The notes under the pieces: generated by a model | Seen by the model: the letters and a program-made list of their open reading frames with translations, nothing else | The model's database searches: none | What the model was told of the DNA's origin: nothing | Made by a program: the position numbers and the translations under genes | From: Halieaceae bacterium | Lineage (GTDB): Bacteria > Pseudomonadota > Gammaproteobacteria > Pseudomonadales > Halieaceae | Length of the DNA: 64,000 nucleotides | Reading direction: 5' to 3' | NCBI GenBank assembly: GCA_902613175.1 | Contig: CACMGJ010000002.1 | Location: 62,001 to 126,000, forward strand | In this document: positions 57,762-64,000 of the stretch, piece after piece | Layout: each line of letters opens with the position of its first letter | Position numbering within the stretch: position 1 is the first letter of the stretch

Positions 57762-59431
57762 TAGGCTGCGACCGACGCGTCGTTACTCTGAGGTTCCTGT
57801 GACTCTTCTTCCAAAATCCATTCTTTTGCCGCCTCAAGCGCTTCTAATCGGGTGAGATACTGCATGTTAGCAGGTAAGTGATCGGCAACGCCCAGCCCCT
57901 TAAGAACGTGAGCCACTTCCTGCTTAATACCGCAGGCATATAAGCGTTTTCCCGCGTTATGTGCATCAACAGCAATAGTCTCTACCGCTCGAGCGGCCGA
58001 CACATCCATAAAGGGCACGCGATCGAAGTCGAGCACAATGGCGATGTGGTCGTTGCGTCCGACACGCTCTCGGACGTGGTGCCCCATATCGGCGGCAGCG
58101 CCGAAGCTCAATGGACCACCAAAATCAAACAAGGTGAGATGGTCATCAACTGCGTTGAAAATTTCTGTTTCAGCTTCGGTCAGCGCGACTTCGCCGCCAT
58201 CACCCTCACCACTAACCGCTTTCAGTTGCTCGTCCGCAATCTGTTTGACGAATGCTAGTGCTGCAATGACAACGCCCGCCATGACCGCAGTGATGAGGTC
58301 GACAAAGACAGTGAGACCCAGCACTAGCGCCATCAGCATCAGATCGAATCGAGGTCCCTGATGAGCCCGCTTGAGGTAGGCGATGTCGATAATATCGTAG
58401 CCAACCTTTACCAGAATGCCGGCTAGAACAGCGTGCGGGATCTTGGCGGCGAAAGGGGCGAGGACAAGAACAACGCCCAGGAGTAACGCGCTGTGGAACA
58501 TGCCTGAAATTTTGGTGCTACCACCTGTGCGAATATTGACGACCGTACGCATAGTCGCGCCCGCACCCGGGATACCGCCGAAAAACCCGGCGATGGTATT
58601 GCCGATCCCCTGACCCACGAGCTCGCGGTTTGAGTTGTGTCGGGTGCGAGTCATGTTGTCGGCGACGAGCGACGTCAGCAGGCTATCGATAGCGCCCAGA
58701 GCAGCAAGAATGGCCGCCGCCTCGAATATGATGATGGCGGTATCCGCTTCGATCGAGGGCACAACAAAACTCGGCAAGCCTGTCGGAATGGCACCCAAAA
58801 CAGGCAAGCCTTCGAGAGACAGCCCAATGAGTGTGCCGGTCACCAGCGCTGCAAGTGGTGCTGGGATGACGCGACCCCAGGTTGCGGGCCAGCTAAAGAC
58901 CATCACGAGCGTCAGAAGGCCCACAAACAATGCACCAAAATGAGGTTCCATAACCGCCGTTGGTACCTCCAGTAGCGCCGGAATCGTGCCGCCGCCCTGA
59001 GGCTCATGTCCAAACAGTCGCGCGAGTTGCAATGCAATGATGATGCAACCAATACCGCTCATGAAGCCTGAGACTACGGGGTAGGGAACCAGCCGGATGT
59101 ATTGTCCGAAGCCTAAAACCCCGAATACGATTTGCATGATCCCAGCGAGAATCACGGTGGCAAATACGAGCGACGGGTCCCCGTTTAACGAAGCAAAAAC
59201 ACCGGCGAAGACAACAACCATTGGACCGGTGGGACCCGTGATTTGTGAGCCGGTGCCGCCAAAGAGAGCGGCGAAAAATCCGACAATAATCGCCCCATAG
59301 ACACCGGCAATGGGACCTGCACCTGACGCCTCACCAAAGGCAAGTGCCAGTGGGAGCGCAACAACACCAGCGGTTAATCCGCCGTAAATGTCCCCGCGAA
59401 GATTACTCGTATCGAAAAACTTGCTGCTCAT
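57761..59431 (-). CDS. SulP-family anion transporter, BicA-like
   Basis: A 556-residue inner-membrane transporter with about 12-14 helices and a C-terminal STAS domain (about 430-540). The start RGDIYGGLTAGVVALPLALA, the segment TGPTGPMVVV, and LLTSLVADNMTRTRHNSNRE are very like cyanobacterial BicA, a Na+-dependent bicarbonate importer, though the family also carries sulfate. The downstream rhodanese suggests sulfur, the nearby gamma carbonic anhydrase suggests carbon. Both remain open. Confidence 0.9.
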   Translation of the reverse strand: MSSKFFDTSNLRGDIYGGLTAGVVALPLALAFGEASGAGPIAGVYGAIIVGFFAALFGGTGSQITGPTGPMVVVFAGVFASLNGDPSLVFATVILAGIMQIVFGVLGFGQYIRLVPYPVVSGFMSGIGCIIIALQLARLFGHEPQGGGTIPALLEVPTAVMEPHFGALFVGLLTLVMVFSWPATWGRVIPAPLAALVTGTLIGLSLEGLPVLGAIPTGLPSFVVPSIEADTAIIIFEAAAILAALGAIDSLLTSLVADNMTRTRHNSNRELVGQGIGNTIAGFFGGIPGAGATMRTVVNIRTGGSTKISGMFHSALLLGVVLVLAPFAAKIPHAVLAGILVKVGYDIIDIAYLKRAHQGPRFDLMLMALVLGLTVFVDLITAVMAGVVIAALAFVKQIADEQLKAVSGEGDGGEVALTEAETEIFNAVDDHLTLFDFGGPLSFGAAADMGHHVRERVGRNDHIAIVLDFDRVPFMDVSAARAVETIAVDAHNAGKRLYACGIKQEVAHVLKGLGVADHLPANMQYLTRLEALEAAKEWILEEESQEPQSNDASVAA

Positions 59432-59507
59432 ATCAATGCGCCCGCTTAAATTTGTTCCCGTTAGTACTGCTTAGTTTAGTAAAGCTATCCCTGATGAATG
59501 CGGTTGC

Positions 59508-59891
59508 TTAGCCTTCAGGCATCGCAGAGCTGTGGTGCTGAATAATTTTCCAGGCACCGTCAATGAGCTCATAGGTATAGTTAAAACGTGCGGCTACGGT
59601 TGACCCGTCGCCAAAGGTAAAGACGTAGACCCCAGCGTTGGTCGCCAACGTGTCAGATAGCACCCGTGCATTCGACTCCGTGATTACCCCTTGAGGTTGT
59701 TTGGCGAGAAATGCAACGAAGTAATCTCTGATCTCGGCATGATTGTGACGAACTTGGTTGGATACCGTTGGCAGTAAGACCGCATCTTCAGCATACATGG
59801 CAGTGACAACATCAGGGTCTCCCGTTGCCAGAGCGTCGTTCCAGTCATCAAATAGCGCAATTACCTGCTCTTCGTTCACAGTTATCTCCAT
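59508..59891 (-). CDS. NTF2-like/SnoaL-fold protein
   Basis: A 127-residue protein of the NTF2-like fold, near the SgcJ/EcaC and CaMKII-association-domain group (FDDWNDALATGDPDVVTAMY; YAEDAVLLPTVSNQVR; WKIIQHHSSAMPEG). These bind or isomerise small ligands; the reaction here is unknown. The frame extends to a GTG at 59996, but the ATG at 59891 starts at the conserved first helix. It is divergent from the LysR gene. Confidence 0.7.
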   Translation of the reverse strand: MEITVNEEQVIALFDDWNDALATGDPDVVTAMYAEDAVLLPTVSNQVRHNHAEIRDYFVAFLAKQPQGVITESNARVLSDTLATNAGVYVFTFGDGSTVAARFNYTYELIDGAWKIIQHHSSAMPEG

Positions 59892-59961
59892 TAAATTTGA
59901 AAAGGGTGTAAACCAAGCCCACCACCGTCCCTCATCTCGCTCGGATAAGTTTGACTTCAAC

Positions 59962-60000
59962 GTGCGTGCAAAGTTCGTACAGTGCAATATACGCACGCAC
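59962..60000. repeat. Inverted repeat upstream of the NTF2-like gene
   Basis: GTGCGTGC (59962-59969) and GCACGCAC (59993-60000) are exact reverse complements separated by 23 bases. They lie in the divergent spacer between the NTF2-like and LysR genes and may be an operator. Confidence 0.4.
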
Positions 60001-60015
60001 CCTATTGATTGGATG

Positions 60016-60065
60016 TGATAGTTGTTACTAATATATCAATATCTTTTGATAGTAAAAAACTATCA
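60016..60065. promoter_or_regulatory. OxyR-type LysR box: palindrome plus half-site
   Basis: TGATAGT-AAAAA-ACTATCA (60047-60065) is a perfect palindrome that contains ATAG-N7-CTAT, the spacing of OxyR half-sites. A further TGATAGT is at 60016-60022. It ends 17 bases before the LysR ATG, the usual place for autoregulation. Confidence 0.6.
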
Positions 60066-60082
60066 CCTACAAAGGAGTCGTA

Positions 60083-61021
60083 ATGCAGTCAAAATTGAAT
60101 GTCAGTCTGCGACAAATCGCCTATTTCAAGGCTATCGGCGAAGTGGGAAGCTTCCGTGGCGCTGCGGAACGTCTCGGTGTGACCCAGCCCACATTGACAG
60201 CTCAGATAGCGACGCTCGAGGAGTCTTTAGGCGTCAAGTTATTCGAGCGAACACGATCTGGCGCTACGCCGACGGTTGCTGCCAGAGAGCTGTTACCCGT
60301 CTGTAACCGCATTCAAGAAGAAGTGCAGAGCTTTGTCGACACGGCGCATGGGTTTACCGGGGGTGAAACGGGAACGTATCGAATCGGTGTAACGCCGACC
60401 TTGGGGCCATACCTCCTTCCTCAGGTCCTTCCTGAAATTCATGAACGTTTCCAAGAGCTTCGCCTGTTTGTGCGCGAGGGAGTGCCAGCGGAACTGAATC
60501 AGGATCTCAGGGGCGCTAAGCATGACCTTATCTTGTCGACTCAGCCAATAGCCGAGGCAGGTTTAGAGATAAGCCCTCTGTTCAGAGAACTGTTGAAATT
60601 GGTATTGCCCCTCGATCATCGCCTAGCAAATAAGAAAGTGATTAATCGTACGGACCTCGTGGGTGAGGAGGTACTGACGATTGACGAACACCACCTGTAT
60701 CACAGACAAGTCACCGAACTCTGCCAGACACTGGGTGCCACGACACGTCGAGACTTTGAGGGGACGTCGCTCGATACGTTACGGCAGATGGTCGTGATGG
60801 GTATGGGGATCACCTTCTTACCGTCACTGTACGTTGCGTCCGAGATTCGAGACTCGGACCCGCTTCGCGTCACGGATGTTTTTGGGGTCAATATGTATCG
60901 TGATCACGCGCTGGCGTGGCGGAATCGATCGCCTGCCCGTCCGTTGTTCCGCAGGCTCGCACAAACCATCAGAGAGTTGGTTCCCGCGACTGGCGCCAGT
61001 GACCTACGACTGTTGTATTAG
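60083..61021 (+). CDS. OxyR-like LysR-family regulator lacking the sensor cysteine
   Basis: A 312-residue LysR regulator. The N-terminal HTH is GSFRGAAERLGVTQPTLTAQI (about 22-43). The effector domain follows OxyR closely: IGVTPTLGPYLLPQVLPEIH, SLDTLRQMVVMGMGITFLP. OxyR's peroxide-sensing Cys199 falls on Leu205 here, whereas Cys208 is kept as Cys214, so disulfide sensing should not work. It may sense a small ligand instead. AAAGGAG precedes the ATG. The divergent NTF2-like gene and the downstream crotonase are likely targets. Confidence 0.85.
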   Translation: MQSKLNVSLRQIAYFKAIGEVGSFRGAAERLGVTQPTLTAQIATLEESLGVKLFERTRSGATPTVAARELLPVCNRIQEEVQSFVDTAHGFTGGETGTYRIGVTPTLGPYLLPQVLPEIHERFQELRLFVREGVPAELNQDLRGAKHDLILSTQPIAEAGLEISPLFRELLKLVLPLDHRLANKKVINRTDLVGEEVLTIDEHHLYHRQVTELCQTLGATTRRDFEGTSLDTLRQMVVMGMGITFLPSLYVASEIRDSDPLRVTDVFGVNMYRDHALAWRNRSPARPLFRRLAQTIRELVPATGASDLRLLY

Positions 61022-61122
61022 TGATTCCGGCGTTTAGGGCCGTGTCTGAAGCGTCGTGGGCAGGTGTTTTAAGTGAGCGCGCCAGAACCATGGCGCTGCT
61101 ATGGTTGTTTGATGGACTTACC

Positions 61123-61152
61123 TTGATAAGATTCAGCAAATAACGCTAATAA
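61123..61152 (+). promoter_or_regulatory. Candidate promoter for the crotonase gene
   Basis: TTGATA (61123-61128) and TAATAA (61147-61152) lie 18 bases apart, about 100 bases upstream of the crotonase ATG. Fair match to a sigma-70 promoter. Confidence 0.35.
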
Positions 61153-61250
61153 ATAGCACGGCCCGGTGAGCGCAAGGTAATTGAACGCCTGCAGAAAGGG
61201 CGGTTGAAAAGTGCAGACCGTATTGAAAGTAACTAAGGGGAGTAACTGAC

Positions 61251-62015
61251 ATGAGCTACCAATCCACGACACCATTGATTAACACCGGACTGGATTCGAG
61301 CTGCCTGACGGTGGAGTTTAATCGACCCGATGCGCTCAACGCATTGCGCCCTGAGATGCTCTCTGAGGCGGCTCGGTTGGTAGAGCAGGCGAGTGATGAC
61401 CCTGCGGTAAAAGTAATTGTGTTGCGGGGCGCCGGCCGCGCCTTCTCCGCCGGCGTCGATTTGAAGGTACTCCAGGGTATTAAACCCGAGGGTGGGATCA
61501 TCGGTAACGTGTTTGATGAGCCCGCTGCGCGTTTAGCGGCAGCGATCCGTGATTCGGGTGTTCCTGTAATTGCACGTGCCGTGGGTGCGTGCTTCACGGG
61601 CGCCCTAGAGGTCGCCCTTCACTGCGATTTTGTCTACACCACAGATTCGACGAAGTTTGGCGACACCCACACAAAATTTGGTTTGCGACCCACCTGGGGA
61701 ATGTCGCAAACACTATCCCGTGCGGTGGGCCAGCGACGCGCCCGCGAGCTGTCGTTTACGGCGCGTATCTTCACGGGCGCTCAAGCGGTTGAATGGGGTG
61801 TTGCTAATGCGAGTTTTGAAACGCCTGAAGCACTCGATGACGCCTTGGCCTCGACGTGCGCACAGATTGCAGGCAACAGTGCAGAGGCGGTTGCGGCCAT
61901 AAAAGACCTCTATCGACTCGCTGAAACAGAGCAAGGTATTCGCCCCTCTTTGGCCGGCGAAACCGCTTCAAGTTACGAGATTTCGGACACCGACGATCGG
62001 CTCTCTGCCTTCTAG
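61251..62015 (+). CDS. Enoyl-CoA hydratase/isomerase (crotonase) family protein
   Basis: A 254-residue crotonase. The oxyanion segments are AFSAGVDLK (64-72) and GACFTGALE (112-120). The first catalytic glutamate is kept (Glu120), but the position of the second (Glu164 of rat hydratase) is His140 in GDTHTKFG. A Thr-His at this place also occurs in other crotonase subfamilies, so the reaction may not be simple hydration. GGGGAG lies upstream. It precedes the MTHFR-like and DmdA-like genes. Confidence 0.87.
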   Translation: MSYQSTTPLINTGLDSSCLTVEFNRPDALNALRPEMLSEAARLVEQASDDPAVKVIVLRGAGRAFSAGVDLKVLQGIKPEGGIIGNVFDEPAARLAAAIRDSGVPVIARAVGACFTGALEVALHCDFVYTTDSTKFGDTHTKFGLRPTWGMSQTLSRAVGQRRARELSFTARIFTGAQAVEWGVANASFETPEALDDALASTCAQIAGNSAEAVAAIKDLYRLAETEQGIRPSLAGETASSYEISDTDDRLSAF

Positions 62016-62117
62016 TCTCAGTTGCGCCTAACCCCTCGGGGGGACTCGTTTTTACGTACCTATTGCGTCGCAAAAAAAAGACGGTTACCGTCGCGTTTTT
62101 CGTAGATGAGATAGGTC

Positions 62118-62942
62118 ATGAGTACGGCAAAAACCTTGCTAGAATCGCTGTACTTCGAAGTCATCCCAATGAAGGGATTCGAAGAAAAACTGGACGTGCT
62201 CAAGGCGGGCGATCGCGTGGGAATCACGTGCTCGCCAAAGCAGGGTTTACAGGTCACACTTGATACGGTGGCCAAGCTCTCTGACCGCGGATTCTCGCTG
62301 ACACCTCACCTTGCGGCACGTCAGGTCATGCATAAGTACCATCTCAAAGAAATCGTGTCTCAGCTCACAGACAGTGGGATTACCTCCATCTTTGTGCCGG
62401 GTGGTGATCTTGATGAGCCCATGGGTGAATACGACAGCTCTGCAGCGGTGCTTCGCGATATAGCCGAAATGGATCATCCCTTCAAACGAATTGGTGTTGC
62501 ATCATATCCCGAAGGTCATCCTGCAATATCAGACGACATTTTGTTTGAGGCCTTGTCGGCAAAGCAGGGTATCGCCACGCACATGGTGACTCAGATGTGC
62601 CTCGACATGCCCGTACTCGTCAAGTGGCTTTCAGAGATGCGCGATCGAGGCATTACGACACCCGTATGGATCGGTCTACCCGGCGTGATGGACCGGATGC
62701 GCCTGTTCAAGACGTCGCTGCGCATTGGTGTGGGGCAGTCGGCTAAATACGCGAAGAAGCAAAAGGGCCTCATCGGTATGTTCTTGCGAAGCCCAAATTA
62801 CAAACCCGACTCGCTTTTCAAAGAGTTAACACCAGCGATGAATGATGAACGTATGGCCATTGAAGGCCTCTATATGTTCACGTTTAATCAAATCGACAAC
62901 ACTGTTCAGTGGTCTCAAGAACAACTTAAACGCCTGGCCTAG
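62118..62942 (+). CDS. Methylenetetrahydrofolate-reductase-like protein
   Basis: A 274-residue TIM-barrel protein of the MTHFR family (RVGITCSPKQGLQVTLDTV; TPHLAARQV; RIGVASYPEGHP; PVWIGLPGVMDRMRLFKT). It is a little shorter than E. coli MetF (296 aa). In this setting it would most likely turn methyl-THF made by the next gene back to methylene-THF. A role in methionine synthesis is less likely because no met genes are near. The DmdA-like gene starts 24 bases downstream. Confidence 0.85.
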   Translation: MSTAKTLLESLYFEVIPMKGFEEKLDVLKAGDRVGITCSPKQGLQVTLDTVAKLSDRGFSLTPHLAARQVMHKYHLKEIVSQLTDSGITSIFVPGGDLDEPMGEYDSSAAVLRDIAEMDHPFKRIGVASYPEGHPAISDDILFEALSAKQGIATHMVTQMCLDMPVLVKWLSEMRDRGITTPVWIGLPGVMDRMRLFKTSLRIGVGQSAKYAKKQKGLIGMFLRSPNYKPDSLFKELTPAMNDERMAIEGLYMFTFNQIDNTVQWSQEQLKRLA

Positions 62943-62965
62943 CCCGCCCACCGGAGACTTTTTCA

Positions 62966-64000
62966 ATGACAGACAGCACCCCACTCGCGATAGCTATAGG
63001 GCCGCGCGTTCGCCGGTCGCCTTTTTTTGACTCGACTATTGACGCCGGTGTTCGGTCGTTCACGATTTATAACCACATGTATTTGCCGGTTCATTTTGGG
63101 GACCCCCTGGCGGAATACTGGGCCATGGTGAATGGCGTTATTTTGGCGGACCACGCGGTGCAGCGGCAGGTAGAAATTAAGGGACCGGACGCGCTGGCAC
63201 TGACGCAACTTTTGACGCCCAGAGACATCTCGACCTGTCCCGTGGGCCGAGGTCGTTATGTCGTTTTTTGTAATGATCAGGGCGGTATCATCAATGACGC
63301 TGTTTTGTTTCGAACGGCAGAGGACTGTTTTTGGTTGTCGCCGGGTGATGGCGACGTCATCTTATGGGCGACAGGGCTCGCACTGGGCAAAGGCTACGAT
63401 GTTGAAGTGAGCGAGCCCGATGTATCGCCGTTGCAGCTTCAGGGTCCCGCCTCGCCGCATGTGGCAAAGAAGCTGTTTGGTGAGATTGCACTCACGCTTG
63501 GTTACTACCAATGCGTTGAACTTGAGCTTAACGATATTCCTGTTGTTCTTACTCGGACCGGCTGGAGTGGGGAGCTGGGCTATGAAATTTACCTCCTTGA
63601 CCATACGCGAGGCGGGGAGCTCTGGGACCTCATAATGGAGGCTGGGAAAGAGTTTGGGATAATGCCGGCTTGCCCATCGCTGATGCGTAGTGTCGAGGGT
63701 GGGATTTTGTCGCACGGCTCGGATATTACGCCCTGTGATTCGCCATTCACTATTGGTCTTGAGCGACTCATGGATCTCGACAAACCGTCCGAGTTTATTG
63801 GCCGTGATGCGCTTAAGCGAATTGAACAAGAAGGGACGCCGCGCAAGTTAGTCGGGGCCAATTTTGGAGGTGAGGCCATTGGTGGCAATGATAAGTTCTG
63901 GGATGTTTACTCCGACGGCGAGGTTGTTGGGCAGATTACCCGCTGCTGCTATTCGCCACGACTCGAGCACAACATTGCCCTGGTCAACGTGCCAACCGAG
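62966..64000 (+). CDS. dmdA: DmdA/GcvT-family tetrahydrofolate-dependent methyltransferase (partial)
   Basis: 345 codons without a stop, running off the window end; DmdA proteins are about 365-370 residues, so little is missing. Segments IAIGPRVRRSPFFDSTI, SFTIYNHMYLPVHFGDPLAEY, RQVEIKGPDA, SEPDVSPLQLQGP, RTGWSGELGYEIYL and GLERLMDLDKPSEFIGRDAL closely follow SAR11 DmdA, which moves a methyl group from dimethylsulfoniopropionate to tetrahydrofolate. GGAGA precedes the ATG. A related O- or N-demethylase is possible. Confidence 0.8.
   Translation, partial: MTDSTPLAIAIGPRVRRSPFFDSTIDAGVRSFTIYNHMYLPVHFGDPLAEYWAMVNGVILADHAVQRQVEIKGPDALALTQLLTPRDISTCPVGRGRYVVFCNDQGGIINDAVLFRTAEDCFWLSPGDGDVILWATGLALGKGYDVEVSEPDVSPLQLQGPASPHVAKKLFGEIALTLGYYQCVELELNDIPVVLTRTGWSGELGYEIYLLDHTRGGELWDLIMEAGKEFGIMPACPSLMRSVEGGILSHGSDITPCDSPFTIGLERLMDLDKPSEFIGRDALKRIEQEGTPRKLVGANFGGEAIGGNDKFWDVYSDGEVVGQITRCCYSPRLEHNIALVNVPTE

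Noticed and set aside
61251-62015. Naming the crotonase dmdD
   Set aside because: One of the two catalytic glutamates of DmdD is His here, and dmdB/dmdC are not beside it.

Overview
The window looks like chromosome of an aerobic, heterotrophic marine gammaproteobacterium, most plausibly of the OM60/NOR5 (Halieaceae) or SAR92 kind. The reasons are gammaproteobacterial gene orders (rpsC-to-rplQ ribosomal cluster, uvrA/MFS/ssb, fabA-fabB, ispB|rplU-rpmA-obgE-proB), several TonB-dependent receptors, a CYP153-type P450, several acyl-CoA dehydrogenases, two photolyase/cryptochrome genes and a DmdA-like demethylase. This is inference from gene content and remembered protein families; no database was searched. 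I see no tRNA, rRNA, insertion sequence, prophage or CRISPR array.

Layout. 1-9725: the S10 operon tail, spc and alpha operons (end of rpsC to rplQ, including secY, rpmJ and rpoA), closed by a terminator at 9751. 9837-18803: an accessory block with an alkyl-sulfatase-type metallo-hydrolase, a CYP153-like P450 and two divergent TonB-dependent receptors. 18899-25137: uvrA, a YajR-like transporter, ssb, an RmlD-like protein without catalytic residues, and moaB. 25200-31882: fabB-fabA, galU, phosphomannomutase, an aldo/keto reductase and a thiolase. 32052-39854: pgi and ispB, divergent rplU-rpmA-obgE-proB-ZIP transporter, then hemH. 40014-43546: three acyl-CoA dehydrogenases in a row. 43679-49228: an M19 dipeptidase, an iron-sulfur (6-4) photolyase, a DUF2256 protein, a DASH cryptochrome and an Old Yellow Enzyme. 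49410-52622: a large Oar-like TonB-dependent receptor. 52677-53744: a 1-kb AT-rich stretch without a recognisable gene, holding repeats, an orphan terminator and tiny overlapping reading frames. 53745-59431: a nucleoside transporter coupled to a 2-oxoglutarate oxygenase, an EamA exporter, a gamma carbonic anhydrase, and a rhodanese with a BicA-like SulP transporter. 59508-64000: an NTF2-like protein, an OxyR-like LysR regulator, a crotonase, an MTHFR-like protein and a DmdA-like protein cut by the window end.

How the genes fit together. The first 10 kb and the rplU, uvrA/ssb, fabAB, pgi and hemH regions are conserved housekeeping. The accessory parts point to surface uptake and oxidation of aliphatic organic matter (receptors, P450, alkyl sulfatase, acyl-CoA dehydrogenases, thiolase), light-driven DNA repair, bicarbonate or sulfate uptake, and tetrahydrofolate-dependent demethylation, possibly of dimethylsulfoniopropionate.

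The best leads are the right-hand demethylation locus with its OxyR-like regulator that lacks the sensor cysteine, the unexplained region at 52.7-53.7 kb, and the RmlD-like pseudoenzyme between ssb and moaB. I did not find a clearly new multi-gene system.
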